64,000 nucleotides of DNA from an uncultured Isosphaeraceae bacterium (lineage in GTDB: Bacteria > Planctomycetota > Planctomycetia > Isosphaerales > Isosphaeraceae). Below are positions 1-9,050 of this stretch, one piece after another (positions within the stretch are counted from its first letter, which is position 1; each line of letters begins with the position of its first letter). The stretch covers positions 620,001 through 684,000 of the forward strand of contig CAMFLR010000003.1 in assembly GCA_945957605.1 (NCBI GenBank). The letters run 5' to 3'. The position numbers and the translations under genes are program-made. Below the pieces are notes generated by a model. That model had not been told where the DNA came from, did not search any database, and saw only the letters and a program-made list of their open reading frames with translations.

Positions 1-1030
1 CGGTCGTGAAATGAAATTTCCCCTTCGAGCCAATGTGGTCGTTGGTGATTTCCGTTTTCCAGGTCCCGTTGTCGATCGTCGGCATGCTCAGCCGGATCGG
101 CTTTTTCGCTTTGCCAATGACGCTGTCAACAAACAGGCCAATCTCTTTGGGCGCCCAACCTACGCCATGACCGTGGGGCATCTTGACGGTCACGCAAAGG
201 TCGACGAACTCGGGCCGCACGAGTCCGTAGCTCTTTTGGTAGCTATCCATCGGATAGGCGAAATCATTCGTACCGTTCATGAACAGGATCGGAACAGAAA
301 CGCCGGGCAAGTATTTTGATGGGTCAAACAGGTCGACCCATTGCTTGGTTTTGGCCTCGCCCATCTTCTTGAATCGCGGCTCGAGCCAGTAGCTGTTTTG
401 CTGCAGGAAGCCACAGCCATAAACAGGTACGGCGACTTTCAAGCGGTCGTCAATGCCCGCGACGATGCACGTCAAATATCCGCCCCAGCTAATGCCGGTG
501 ACGCCAATACGGTCGCGGTCGACGTTTCGCAGCGAAGCCAGAAGCGAATGGGCCCGAATCACCGCGGCGACGGCGTGGTAGCTCCACATCTGGTCGGCCT
601 CGTTGGGAGCGAAGTCGCGGAACTTCGAGTCGTCGGACTGCTCCGGACCGCCATCCGGCAGCCGCTTCTGATCGGGACCTCGCCCCGAGAGATCCATCGC
701 CAGCGCGACATATCCGCGATCGGCCCAAAGCTGGGCCCACTCCTTGAACGCCTGTCCGCCGCCGCCGTGGACCAGGACCATTGCAGGGTAGGGGGCCTTA
801 CCTGTTTTGGGAGTCGCGAGATAGCCGAACACGCGGGTCTGTTTACCACCCAACGGCACGTTTTCATAAAATACTTGCGTGAGATCGTTCAAATTACCCG
901 TCGGAGAATGAAACGATGCAAGCGGGACTTTTTTCAGCTCTTTGAGATTCCAAGGGCCCGTAAACCGATCGGCCGCGCCTGCCTGGGTGGCGAAAAACAG
1001 GAGCAAAACGAGTGTGTGTCGCAGTTTCAT
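1..1030 (-). CDS. Secreted alpha/beta hydrolase (acetyl-xylan-esterase / dipeptidyl-aminopeptidase-like), C-terminus cut by window edge
   Basis: An open frame runs leftward from an ATG at 1030 off the window; 343 codons are visible. The start has a GGAG about ten bases upstream and is followed by a Sec-type signal peptide (Lys/Arg, then a Leu/Phe core, cleavage near AGA-AD at residues 18-21). An oxyanion-like HGGGG lies at 88-92 and the nucleophile elbow GISWGG at 179-184 (Ser181). A later MNGTNDFAYP and PHGHGVGW fit the acid and histidine of the triad. Family knowledge: such enzymes cleave esters or peptides outside the cytoplasm. The exact substrate cannot be told. No operon partner is visible because the next gene lies on the other strand. 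Confidence 0.85.
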   Translation of the reverse strand, partial: MKLRHTLVLLLFFATQAGAADRFTGPWNLKELKKVPLASFHSPTGNLNDLTQVFYENVPLGGKQTRVFGYLATPKTGKAPYPAMVLVHGGGGQAFKEWAQLWADRGYVALAMDLSGRGPDQKRLPDGGPEQSDDSKFRDFAPNEADQMWSYHAVAAVIRAHSLLASLRNVDRDRIGVTGISWGGYLTCIVAGIDDRLKVAVPVYGCGFLQQNSYWLEPRFKKMGEAKTKQWVDLFDPSKYLPGVSVPILFMNGTNDFAYPMDSYQKSYGLVRPEFVDLCVTVKMPHGHGVGWAPKEIGLFVDSVIGKAKKPIRLSMPTIDNGTWKTEITNDHIGSKGKFHFTT

Positions 1031-1339
1031 CAGTCGTATCTCCAGGAGGCTACGGCGGGCGAAGTCGGCACACAGGTTATCGCGACGGTCGCAACCGAAC
1101 CAGTGTTTCGGAGAGATCTCATTCAAAACTATCGGAAAACGTTGATCCATGGGCGGGCCGACGCGAATATGAGTTTCGTCGAAAAACAATGAAGTAAATG
1201 CCGATGTGATGATTGGGGAATTGGCGAAACTGTGAGTCCGAGTTGATTGATCGCAGGATTTTACTTTGCAACGCAAAGTTGACTTGATAATGTGGGACTG
1301 GCGTTGGGGTATTGGCGACTTTTCGATCAAGGATTTTTT
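1031..1339. other. Intergenic region between divergent genes
   Basis: About 310 bases with no supported gene. The left part carries the ribosome binding site of the leftward hydrolase. The right part carries a short perfect inverted repeat (listed separately) and AT-rich sequence that probably holds the promoter of the rightward membrane protein gene. Nothing else is recognisable. Confidence 0.5.
1263..1279. promoter_or_regulatory. Perfect inverted repeat, possible operator
   Basis: ACTTTGC-AAC-GCAAAGT is a 7-bp inverted repeat with a 3-base spacer about 60 bases before the start of the next gene. A -10-like GATAAT follows at 1286-1291. The position suits a regulator site overlapping a promoter, but no second copy was found upstream of the paralogous gene at 2960. 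Confidence 0.3.
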
Positions 1340-1819
1340 ATGGAAAAAACGGCAAATGGAACCGAGCATTGGCCTTGGCAGCCGGTTTGGGCGTTTGTCT
1401 TGGCTTTGAATCTTATCGTGCCGCTCTTTTTTGGCTGGGCCTTAACACAAGGCTATGCGCGCGCTGGATTGGTCGCGGCGATCGGTTGTTTCTGGATCGC
1501 CGGCCATTACTTTTGCCGCAGAGGCCGGGCGGCCGCTTACTCGCTCGTTGTGGGCGGGGCGCTGTTTGCGGTCACTCAATTTTTTCCATTCCCGCAAATC
1601 GTCGCGGGAATGATTGCTGTGGCGATTGCTCAGCACTTTGAGTCCTTATTTTTCGAAGCAGGCGACGGTCTGCCCAATCTGACCTCGGCGATTGGCGGTT
1701 TCCTGGCGACGTTCGTCACCGGGTCGATCCTCGTCTCGCTCGCCCTGCTTATTGGCGCTGTGATCTACTCGCTGACTTTAAAGCCTGGCAAGCCAGCGGC
1801 TGACTTGAGGGAGTTATGA
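1340..1819 (+). CDS. Small four-helix membrane protein (paralogue of the gene at 2960)
   Basis: A 159-residue hydrophobic protein with about four membrane segments: roughly residues 15-33, 40-57, 65-98 and 115-142. An earlier in-frame start at 1292 exists, but the ATG at 1340 has AAGGA six to seven bases upstream and gives the same length and N-terminal alignment as the paralogue at 2960. Shared motifs include AIGC.W.AGH, C.RGR..AYSLVVGGA, QIVAGMI and a C-terminal DLREL. No known domain is recognised and the function is unknown. The two copies flank an unrelated, oppositely oriented membrane protein, which suggests a local duplication followed by insertion or rearrangement. Confidence 0.75.
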   Translation: MEKTANGTEHWPWQPVWAFVLALNLIVPLFFGWALTQGYARAGLVAAIGCFWIAGHYFCRRGRAAAYSLVVGGALFAVTQFFPFPQIVAGMIAVAIAQHFESLFFEAGDGLPNLTSAIGGFLATFVTGSILVSLALLIGAVIYSLTLKPGKPAADLREL

Positions 1820-1956
1820 GCAGTTGGAGAGTCGCTGTCGATCAATAAAGGGGAATGTGTTGGTTTGCCTCGATTCCGAAGTGATGTTCGAGAGAATGCG
1901 AATTCGCTCGTGTGATATCAGCAACGAGTTCTGTCTTCAAATCTTGTATTTGCTAT

Positions 1957-2883
1957 TTAATGCTGAGCTGGTGGTTCTATAGTTTCGTCGAATTCAAGCC
2001 ACTCGCAGGCTCGTTCATAAAACAACCAGAGGGTTCCAAACGAGATTAAGAAATATAAGAAGTAAACAAGAACTAAAATTAGCTGATCTTGATCGAATAA
2101 TTCCTGGTACACAAAAACCTCGCAGATGTAATTCCGAAGGCAAATCAACGGAACGCGAACTACGCCAAGCGCGAGGCAAATCCATGACACCGTGGTCCAG
2201 GTCTCGGTCCGGCGTCGATCTTTGATGAGCGAAAGCAGAAGCAGCGCAAAGGGGGCGTTGACCGCGACCATGAACGGCAAAGTGCCGATCAGGTTCCGTA
2301 TGTGAAATCGACCGACGTACGATGGCAACAAGTCGATAAGGGAGTCGGCGATCGGTTGTTGGAGGAACGTGCTGGCGTCGGCGGCGAGCAGAAAAAGACA
2401 ACACAGACAGCAATCCCGCAGGCCGGGCTTGATTCGTCTCTGCGAAACGAGATTGGGAATCGAAGCAAGAACGACCACAGCCATCTCGACGAACATCCAG
2501 GCCTGCCGCTTTTCAAACGAAACGACACGAAAATCGGGACCAATTCGTGAAGGTTCAACGAAACCGAGAAACGGATAGCCTTTCATGCCATCGAGCAGAG
2601 TCATCGCACCACCGACAAGGGCGACGCATTCGGGCGGAGAAAGCCGGGCGTTGTATCGCGCTTTGCGTGCAAGGATTACGGGGACAAACGCGATCATCGC
2701 ATCCGTGATGAAAGCGATCGTCCAGAAAATGGCGGTGCAGATTGGTGGCGCAGATGGATCGCGCTGGATATAAGCGGTCGCCCCTTCACGCAATTCCCAG
2801 GCAATCGCGACACCGAGGCCGAACAGAAAGACACAGTGGTCGGTGATCGTAAGTGAGCGAGGTTCGTCGGAATTTCGCGTCAT
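1957..2883 (-). CDS. Polytopic membrane protein of unknown function
   Basis: A 308-residue protein with seven or eight predicted membrane segments, for example around FLFGLGVAIAW, AFITDAMIAFVPVILA, MAVVVLASIPNLV, CLCCLFLLAA, FALLLLSLI and a C-terminal LVLVYFLYFLISFGTLWLF stretch. The segments are linked by short polar loops. No catalytic or transport motif is recognised. It lies on the opposite strand between two paralogous small membrane protein genes and ends close to the first. The membrane call is firm; any function would be a guess. Confidence 0.7.
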   Translation of the reverse strand: MTRNSDEPRSLTITDHCVFLFGLGVAIAWELREGATAYIQRDPSAPPICTAIFWTIAFITDAMIAFVPVILARKARYNARLSPPECVALVGGAMTLLDGMKGYPFLGFVEPSRIGPDFRVVSFEKRQAWMFVEMAVVVLASIPNLVSQRRIKPGLRDCCLCCLFLLAADASTFLQQPIADSLIDLLPSYVGRFHIRNLIGTLPFMVAVNAPFALLLLSLIKDRRRTETWTTVSWICLALGVVRVPLICLRNYICEVFVYQELFDQDQLILVLVYFLYFLISFGTLWLFYERACEWLEFDETIEPPAQH

Positions 2884-2959
2884 GCCGCGCTCACAGATGG
2901 GTGGGTAAACTTAACAAAGATGGCTCAGGAGAGAATCTCTTCGATCAAAGGACACCGCA

Positions 2960-3439
2960 ATGGGCCGACTCCCAAATACATTCCACTACGGTCGCTGGCA
3001 ACTCGGCTGGGTCTGCGTTCTGGGCTTGAATTTGATCATCCCCCTCATGTTCGGCTTGGGATTTGCCCAGGACGACGCGCGGTGGGGAATGTGGCTGGCG
3101 ATTGGTTGCATTTGGCTTGCTGGTCACTTCTACTGCAAACGAGGCCGAGTGAACGCCTATTCGCTCGTCGTGGGCGGGGCTTTCTTTGCTCTAGGTCAGC
3201 TCATTCCTGTTCTGCAGATCGTCGCAGGAATGATCGGTCTCTCGGTCGCACGTGGACTCAATCTGACCAATCTGCCAAGCGACACAAAGCCCTTGCCCTC
3301 GACATCGTCGTTCTTCGGAGGCTTCCTGGCGACAACTATCACGGCGTTCTTGTTGATTCCGATTGCTTACTCAATTGGTAGGTTGGCGTACCGGGTTGAA
3401 GAGCTGAAAAAGCCGCTTCCAGATCTCAGAGAGCTTTGA
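2960..3439 (+). CDS. Small four-helix membrane protein (paralogue of the gene at 1340)
   Basis: This 159-residue protein has the same length, membrane topology and motifs as the product of the gene at 1340 (LALNLI/LGLNLI, C.RGR..AYSLVVGGA, QIVAGMI, GGFLAT, DLREL). The ATG is preceded by AAAGGA at about seven bases. The paralogues differ most in the loop before the last helix and near the C-terminus. No domain of known function is recognised. The retained length and motifs suggest both copies are functional. Confidence 0.75.
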   Translation: MGRLPNTFHYGRWQLGWVCVLGLNLIIPLMFGLGFAQDDARWGMWLAIGCIWLAGHFYCKRGRVNAYSLVVGGAFFALGQLIPVLQIVAGMIGLSVARGLNLTNLPSDTKPLPSTSSFFGGFLATTITAFLLIPIAYSIGRLAYRVEELKKPLPDLREL

Positions 3440-3527
3440 GCAACTCTCTCCTCTTGCATCGCGGCACGAGTGATGCTGCTTATAATGCTCAAAACCGCAA
3501 CAATACCGATCGCAAGCGAGACGATTC

Positions 3528-4103
3528 ATGGGCTTTGAGATCGAGAACAAGTATCGCGTGGCCAATGTGAAATCGCTCGAACTTCGCCTGAACCAAATTG
3601 GCGCGAAGGTCGAACCCCCTGTCGCGCAGGCCGACACCTATCTCGCTCATCCTGCACGCGATTTCGCGACGACGAACGAGGCGTTTCGCATTCGCCGAGA
3701 TGGCGAGCACAATCGCCTAACCTATAAAGGCCCCAAGCACGAAGGGCCAACCAAGACGCGTGAGGAAATCGAAATCGCCTTCGCTGAAGGAGAATCGGCG
3801 CGAGAAGAAATGCTCGCGTTGTTCGATCGGCTGGGATTCCGTCCAGTTGCGACGATCTCCAAGACGCGTCGCTCGCATCATCTCATCTGGAAAAGCAAGG
3901 AATTTGAAGTCACGATCGACGACGCCCACGCTCTCGGGACGTTCGTCGAGATCGAGACGCTGGCCGAGGCGCGTGAGGCGCTTGCATCGGCTCAGTCAAC
4001 ATTAATGGAACTTGCGACAGAATTGGGTTTGACCGAGGTCGAACCACGGTCATATTTACGCATGCATTTGGAAAAGGAAGGATTACTTCAGCCGCGAGGC
4101 TGA
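3528..4103 (+). CDS. CYTH-domain protein, class IV adenylate cyclase-like (CyaB family)
   Basis: A 191-residue protein whose N-terminus carries the CYTH signature ExExK (EIENK, residues 4-8). Basic and acidic residues expected inside the triphosphate tunnel follow: the RIRRDG strand, LTYKGP, TREEIEI and a C-terminal RSYLRMHLE. CYTH enzymes bind triphosphorylated substrates with metal; the CyaB/class IV branch makes cAMP, while others are thiamine triphosphatases or polyphosphatases. The length fits CyaB. Which substrate applies here cannot be told from sequence. The gene stands alone; the next gene starts about 120 bases on. Confidence 0.85.
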   Translation: MGFEIENKYRVANVKSLELRLNQIGAKVEPPVAQADTYLAHPARDFATTNEAFRIRRDGEHNRLTYKGPKHEGPTKTREEIEIAFAEGESAREEMLALFDRLGFRPVATISKTRRSHHLIWKSKEFEVTIDDAHALGTFVEIETLAEAREALASAQSTLMELATELGLTEVEPRSYLRMHLEKEGLLQPRG

Positions 4104-4225
4104 AACGGCCTGTTCCTTTTCTGAGGGATCTGCTAAAACCCGGCCGCGATCGGTGTCGGCGGCAGTCCGCCTGACACGGATGTCGCGCGTCCGACCGACC
4201 GCTGATTCTTGCAGGAGGCCCGGCG

Positions 4226-5101
4226 ATGGACCGCCGCCGCTTTGTCCCTCTCTCCCTCGCAGGCTCAAACGAGTTCGCGCTCGAGCACAGGACGTTGCTC
4301 AGCACGACTTCGGCAATTTTGGGCACGACTTCGACCAACACGACGAATACCATCCCAGAGAATTTGCACCAGCGGTTGGAACGAATTCAAAATCTGCCGT
4401 TTTTCATGAACAGCTTCTCGCCTAACCGGCCGCTTCCGTCGACTGTGATCAGCCCGATCCAGGACGACTTGCGCGCCATCATTTCGCGAGGGCATTCGGC
4501 ATCCAAGAACGTACTCCACAACTTCAACACGACGATTCGTAGCGTTGCCCCGCACGAAGCGCTCAGTCAGTTGAGTGCGAAATCGCTCGTGAACGCGTTT
4601 CATTCGTTACTGGTGAACTCGGGGATCAACGACCCGGTTCTCACCAAGTTCACGAATGACATGCAGGCGCTGGCGAAGCTCGACTCGAACGGGCCGAATC
4701 CGACGATCATTGCCATCAACGACTTCGGTACGATCGCCCAGCTCACCGAAGCCATGGCGCAGCCGTTCAAGGCACCGGGCCAGCCGTCGTTGATCGCCAC
4801 CGACCTGGTCCAGCACTCGAACCACGTCACGCGCAACCACACGCCAACGTTCGCCGGCAATGCCCCCGACGCGGTTCAAGTGCGTCTGATCGATCACGAC
4901 ACAGGCCAAGTGCTCGGCGTCAGCAAGACGGTGACCAACGGCCGCTATCAGGTGACGGTGGCGAACTCGCTGCCTGATGGTAAGTACACAGTGCAGGCCC
5001 AGATTCAGGATAACGGCTACCTCAGCCTCCTGAGCCCGCGCTATGTCTTCAAGGTGACGTCGTACCACGTCGGCAAGGCTACACCCTCGGGGCCGAAGTA
5101 G
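4226..5101 (+). CDS. Exported protein with LEPR-XLL-like N-terminus and C-terminal Ig-like domain
   Basis: A 291-residue protein. The N-terminus holds a basic run (MDRRRF) and LEHRTLLST at about residues 19-27. This matches the planctomycete LEPR-XLL motif, a short conserved N-terminal segment of exported proteins. The middle is Ser/Thr/Asn-rich and unassigned. The last 90 residues (VRLIDHDTGQ, TNGRYQVTV, LPDGKYTVQAQI) resemble a bacterial Ig-like fold. The start is well supported by AGGAGG eight bases upstream. LEPR-XLL proteins are usually much larger, so this is a short member. Probably surface or periplasmic; function unknown. Confidence 0.7.
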   Translation: MDRRRFVPLSLAGSNEFALEHRTLLSTTSAILGTTSTNTTNTIPENLHQRLERIQNLPFFMNSFSPNRPLPSTVISPIQDDLRAIISRGHSASKNVLHNFNTTIRSVAPHEALSQLSAKSLVNAFHSLLVNSGINDPVLTKFTNDMQALAKLDSNGPNPTIIAINDFGTIAQLTEAMAQPFKAPGQPSLIATDLVQHSNHVTRNHTPTFAGNAPDAVQVRLIDHDTGQVLGVSKTVTNGRYQVTVANSLPDGKYTVQAQIQDNGYLSLLSPRYVFKVTSYHVGKATPSGPK

Positions 5102-5314
5102 TAAAACTTGGTCCGATTTCAAGTTAGGTCAATCGAGGCGTTCGGCCTTTCCCGGCTGAACGCCTCGTAGCGTTTCCCCAAGGGGACGCGACCCGGGGAA
5201 AGCTGGACACGCCGCCCTCGGCGGGCTAGAATCCGGATGGCCTTTGTTACTCAAAGGTTCAACACACGGCTGGAAACAGCCGCCCGCCCCCGCCAGAGCG
5301 AGCTGGACAAACGC

Positions 5315-6724
5315 ATGGGAAACCAACACGCGTCGAACCGCGACGGCTGCTCGGGGTTTCTTCACAGCAAGGCCACACGTCGCGCGGCAGTCAAGGCTGG
5401 TGCACTCGCACTCACAGGCCTGTCGATGCCCGGCTTGTTCGGTGCTCGTGCGCTCGCGTCGAATGCGGCTGCCTCGCACGGTCCAGGCTTCGGCAAGGCG
5501 AAGCGGTGCCTGCTCATCTTTATGTGGGGCGGACCGAGTCAGCTCGATACGTGGGATCCCAAGCCGGATGCTCCACGTGAGGTCCGCGGGCAGTTCAACT
5601 CGATCGACACGAAGATTCCGGGTGTGCGGATTAGCGAGCATTTCCCCCGGCTCGCCGCCCAGACTCATCGCCTGGCGATCATTCGGTCGATGACGCACGA
5701 CGATCCTGCGCATCTTTCGAGCGCGCACCGACTTCTGACCGGCCACCTCGCCCCCAGGCCATATTCCGACGCCGCGCCTCCCTCGCCGCAAGACTGGCCG
5801 CATCTCGGATCGATCGTCGCCCGGCTCAATCCTTCAAAGGGGCCATTGCCGTCGTCGGTGACGATGCCCTGGACCGTCGCCCATCCCGCCGCGCCTGGCG
5901 GCCGCGCACCGGGACAGAACGCCGGTTGGCTCGGTAAGACGTTTGATCCGCTTGCGATCGAAGGCGACCCGAACCACCCCGGTTTCGAGGTCGGCGGCAT
6001 GAATTTGCCGACGGGAGTAACGCCGGATCGCATCGCCGCGCGTCAGGGGCTTCTGGGAGTCAGCGGAACGGTCGTGCCGGCCTGTCGCGAGATGACTTCG
6101 TGGTCGAGCTACCAGGAGCGGGCAATCGACACGCTCGTTTCGGCCGAAGCTCGTGGCGCGTTCCGCGTCGAAAAAGAAGACCCCAAGCTTCGCGACGCGT
6201 ATGGCCGCAACATTCACGGCCAATGTCTGTTGCTCGGCCGCCGACTTATCGAGGCGGGCGTGCCGCTCGTCACGGTGAACTGGCATAACGACGGTCAGAA
6301 CTTCTGGGACACCCACGGCGATAATTTCAATCAGCTCAAGAACCGTTTGATGCCCCCGGCCGATCAGGGCTTCTCCGCGCTGCTCGACGATATGTCGGCT
6401 CGCGGTCTGCTCGACGACACGCTCGTCGTCTGGGTGGGTGAATTCGGCCGGACTCCCAAAACAACGCAAGGCGGCAGCGGACGCGAGCACTGGCCGCGCT
6501 GCTACTCGGCGGTGATGGCGGGCGGTGGCGTAACTCCTGGCCAGGTTTACGGTTCGTCCGACCGCTTCGCCGCTTTTCCCGCCAGTAACCCCGTCAGTCC
6601 CGACGATCTGGGCGCGACAATGCTCCACGCGCTCGGTATCGATCCCGAGCAGCAGGTGAACGATACGGTGGGCCGACCTCTGCGAATCAACGACGGTCGC
6701 CCCGTAACAGCGTTATTCAGCTAA
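5315..6724 (+). CDS. DUF1501 family Tat-exported protein
   Basis: A protein of about 469 residues with a Tat-type leader (SKATRRAAVKAGALALTG) and the DUF1501 signature: LIFMWGGPSQLDTWDPKP, LPRLA-type segment, then VVWVGEFGRTPK and GREHWPRCYS. DUF1501 proteins belong to the alkaline phosphatase/sulfatase superfamily and are numerous in planctomycetes, often paired with DUF1549/DUF1553 cytochromes. No such partner is next to this copy. An in-frame ATG at 5237 would add 26 residues; I prefer 5315 because the usual short N-terminus before the Cys-Ser-Gly/Tat segment follows it, though neither start has a strong ribosome binding site. The substrate is unknown. Confidence 0.9.
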   Translation: MGNQHASNRDGCSGFLHSKATRRAAVKAGALALTGLSMPGLFGARALASNAAASHGPGFGKAKRCLLIFMWGGPSQLDTWDPKPDAPREVRGQFNSIDTKIPGVRISEHFPRLAAQTHRLAIIRSMTHDDPAHLSSAHRLLTGHLAPRPYSDAAPPSPQDWPHLGSIVARLNPSKGPLPSSVTMPWTVAHPAAPGGRAPGQNAGWLGKTFDPLAIEGDPNHPGFEVGGMNLPTGVTPDRIAARQGLLGVSGTVVPACREMTSWSSYQERAIDTLVSAEARGAFRVEKEDPKLRDAYGRNIHGQCLLLGRRLIEAGVPLVTVNWHNDGQNFWDTHGDNFNQLKNRLMPPADQGFSALLDDMSARGLLDDTLVVWVGEFGRTPKTTQGGSGREHWPRCYSAVMAGGGVTPGQVYGSSDRFAAFPASNPVSPDDLGATMLHALGIDPEQQVNDTVGRPLRINDGRPVTALFS

Positions 6725-6900
6725 TTGCTGACGTACGCCGAAAAAGTGCGGAACATTTTTCCCGCTGGCGCGTAGAATCCTTTGGAGTGGCTGCTTGCAT
6801 GCCACTGACAAAGGCATAATGATGGGTTGTGGCGGCTCGATGCGATTTGCCGGGCCGGCGCGGATGCATCATGCTCGCCGTTAGGCGAAAGGACCGACGT

Positions 6901-7956
6901 ATGCGTTCGACGCGCTGCCTCGCGGCCTTCAGTTTGGTGTTTGTGGCGTCTACGAGCGTGACCTTCGCGCAGCACGCTATTCATAATACGGGACAGCACG
7001 CGCAGTCCGCGCCTCACATCCAGAACTTTCCTGGCGCCGGCGCGGGGAACTTTGGCTACAACGGCATTACCTTCCCCACCCACAACATCACGTTTCCAAA
7101 CCAGAACTTCAACTTCCCGAATAACGCGATCACTTTTCCCAACGGCGGGCTGACATTTCCGAACTATGTCTCGAATTTCAACTTGAGCCAGGGATCCTTT
7201 GTGCCCGGCGTCGGCTATTACGGCAACTACATCGGCAATGGTTCGCAAATCGCCGCGCAGCAGGCTCGGATAAACTCGACCATGCTCATGGGGGGGAATA
7301 CCGGTGTCGGCGGCCTGAACTATGCCATTCAACGGCACATTCCTCGTGGCAACGTCGGTGCATCGGGATATCACCACACGGTTCGGAACCATCAAGCCAG
7401 GAACGCGATGCCGATCAATCCGCTCGAGCGGCATCTCAACTCGATGGTGCAGGACCTCGACAGTCTTTCCTCGCAAACCAACGTGGGAGCCTATCACCGC
7501 AACCAGATTCGCAGCGACATCCTGGCGCTCGTTGATGGCCGCGACCGTCCTCCCGTCGCAACCGTCCAGCAACTCGCCAATCATCTCACCGACGGACTTG
7601 CCGCCCGGCAGAATCGGTCCATCAATACGGCGTCGATCGCCGGCGACCTGCGTGTCCTCGTCAACGGTGGCAACTTTACGAAGACCGAGATCAACACGGC
7701 AATCAATCAAACCGAATCAACCTTGCGACAGGGCGGCGTGCGGCCGCTCGACGTCAAGGCAATCGTCGGCGACATGAACTCAGTCGCAGGTCACTTCGCC
7801 TCGTTCAGCGGGTCGCCTGTAGCGAAGGCCAACGAGTCGAAGCCGGCTACGGCCGCGATGCCCGCTGATAACGCGGTGACGATCCCCGCGTCGACGGAAG
7901 ACGATATCCTGAGCAAGCTCAAGGATAAGTCGCTGGTTCCGCCGAGCGGTAAGTGA
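6901..7956 (+). CDS. Secreted protein with a seven-residue FP repeat, unknown function
   Basis: A protein of 351 residues with a clear signal peptide (ending near TFAQ, residue 24). AAAGGA precedes the ATG by about eight bases, so an in-frame start at 6829 is rejected. Residues 56-88 contain five successive units with Phe-Pro at positions 58, 65, 72, 79 and 86, an exact seven-residue period of the form N-x-x-I-T-F-P. The middle and C-terminal part (after about residue 180) is predicted helical and polar. No enzyme motif is seen. Probably an extracellular structural or binding protein. It converges on purM, whose stop lies 11 bases away. Confidence 0.65.
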   Translation: MRSTRCLAAFSLVFVASTSVTFAQHAIHNTGQHAQSAPHIQNFPGAGAGNFGYNGITFPTHNITFPNQNFNFPNNAITFPNGGLTFPNYVSNFNLSQGSFVPGVGYYGNYIGNGSQIAAQQARINSTMLMGGNTGVGGLNYAIQRHIPRGNVGASGYHHTVRNHQARNAMPINPLERHLNSMVQDLDSLSSQTNVGAYHRNQIRSDILALVDGRDRPPVATVQQLANHLTDGLAARQNRSINTASIAGDLRVLVNGGNFTKTEINTAINQTESTLRQGGVRPLDVKAIVGDMNSVAGHFASFSGSPVAKANESKPATAAMPADNAVTIPASTEDDILSKLKDKSLVPPSGK

Positions 7957-7967
7957 GTTTCAGGCGA

Positions 7968-9050
7968 TCAGGCCCATGTAACGGTCTTATCGCCTTCAAC
8001 CACTTCGCCGATAACCCACGCCGGAATCTTGGCTTCCTGGCGAATGGTGCGGACGATCGAATCGGCATAATACTCGCCGACGATCATCACCAGGCCGATG
8101 CCCATATTGAAGACGCGGAACATTTCCGGGTCGGGCACGCCGCCGAGCGCTTGTAGCCACGAGAAAACGGGCGGGATATCCCAGCTCTTCGTCAACCGAA
8201 GCGCTGTGCCTTCAGGCAACACCCGTGGCGGGTTTTCGAGCAGACCGCCACCGGTGATGTGTGCGATACCGTGAATGATTCGCTTCACGCGATAGTGGCG
8301 GTAGACCGCCTTCACCGCTCGCACGTAAATGCGCGTCGGAGCTAGGAATTCTTCAGCGACCGTACGGCCGAGTTCGGGCACGTGCGTTTCGGGCGTGAGG
8401 CCGGCATGCGAGAACGCGATCTTGCGAGCGAGACTGTAGCCGTTCGAGTGCAAGCCGTTCGACGCCAGGCCGATCACCTTGTCGCCGACGCGGATTTCCT
8501 TGCCGTCGAGCACTTGCTTGCGCTCGACAACGCCGACACAGAAGCCGGCCAGGTCGTATTCGCCGGGCTGGTAGAAGTCGGGGAGAATCGCCGTTTCACC
8601 GCCCAGGAGCGCACATTCGGCATCGAGACAGCCGTCGGAAATCCCTTTGACGATCGACGTCGTCAGCTCGGGATCGTCCTTCGCCATCGCGACGTAATCG
8701 AGGAAGAGCAGGGGCTCTGCGCCGGCGCAAATGCAGTCGTTCACCGACATCGCGACGAGGTCGATCCCGACCGTATCGTGCTTGCCGGTCGCGAATGCGA
8801 GCTTGAGCTTCGTGCCGACGCCGTCGGTCGAGGCGACGAGCACGGGGTCGCGGTATTTGCGGTTGAACAGGCCGAGGTTGTTTTCGAGGCGGAAGAGACC
8901 GGCGAATCCGTCGGGCCAGCGCAGCACGTTGGGGGTGAAGGTGCGGGTCATCAACGGCGGCAGCCGGCGCATCGTTTCGTCGTAGGCGTCGAGATCGACG
9001 CCGGCGGCCTTGTAGTCGATCGGCTGCTGGTCGGATTCGGGAACGGCCAT
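7968..9050 (-). CDS. purM: Phosphoribosylformylglycinamidine cyclo-ligase (AIR synthetase)
   Basis: A 360-residue cytoplasmic enzyme of purine biosynthesis. It closes the imidazole ring of FGAM with ATP to give AIR. Family motifs are plain: the N-terminal YKAAGVDLDAYD, VASTDGVGTKLKLA (substrate/ATP-binding region), MSVNDCICAGAEPLLFLDY, LLGGETAILPDFY, GLASNGLHSNGYSLAR and HITGGGLLENPPRVLP. The length slightly exceeds the E. coli enzyme because of an N-terminal extension. The ATG is preceded by GGAAGA. It is monocistronic here, with no other pur gene in view. A long open frame exists on the opposite strand and is an antisense shadow. Confidence 0.97.
   Translation of the reverse strand: MAVPESDQQPIDYKAAGVDLDAYDETMRRLPPLMTRTFTPNVLRWPDGFAGLFRLENNLGLFNRKYRDPVLVASTDGVGTKLKLAFATGKHDTVGIDLVAMSVNDCICAGAEPLLFLDYVAMAKDDPELTTSIVKGISDGCLDAECALLGGETAILPDFYQPGEYDLAGFCVGVVERKQVLDGKEIRVGDKVIGLASNGLHSNGYSLARKIAFSHAGLTPETHVPELGRTVAEEFLAPTRIYVRAVKAVYRHYRVKRIIHGIAHITGGGLLENPPRVLPEGTALRLTKSWDIPPVFSWLQALGGVPDPEMFRVFNMGIGLVMIVGEYYADSIVRTIRQEAKIPAWVIGEVVEGDKTVTWA

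Noticed and set aside
341..1192. Long open frame on the plus strand opposite the hydrolase
   Set aside because: The minus strand has signal peptide, catalytic motifs and a ribosome binding site; the plus frame has none and is an antisense shadow.
5834..7710. Long minus-strand frames opposite the DUF1501 and FP-repeat genes
   Set aside because: Arg/Val/Asp-rich composition without motifs, typical of antisense frames in GC-rich DNA; the plus-strand genes are well supported.
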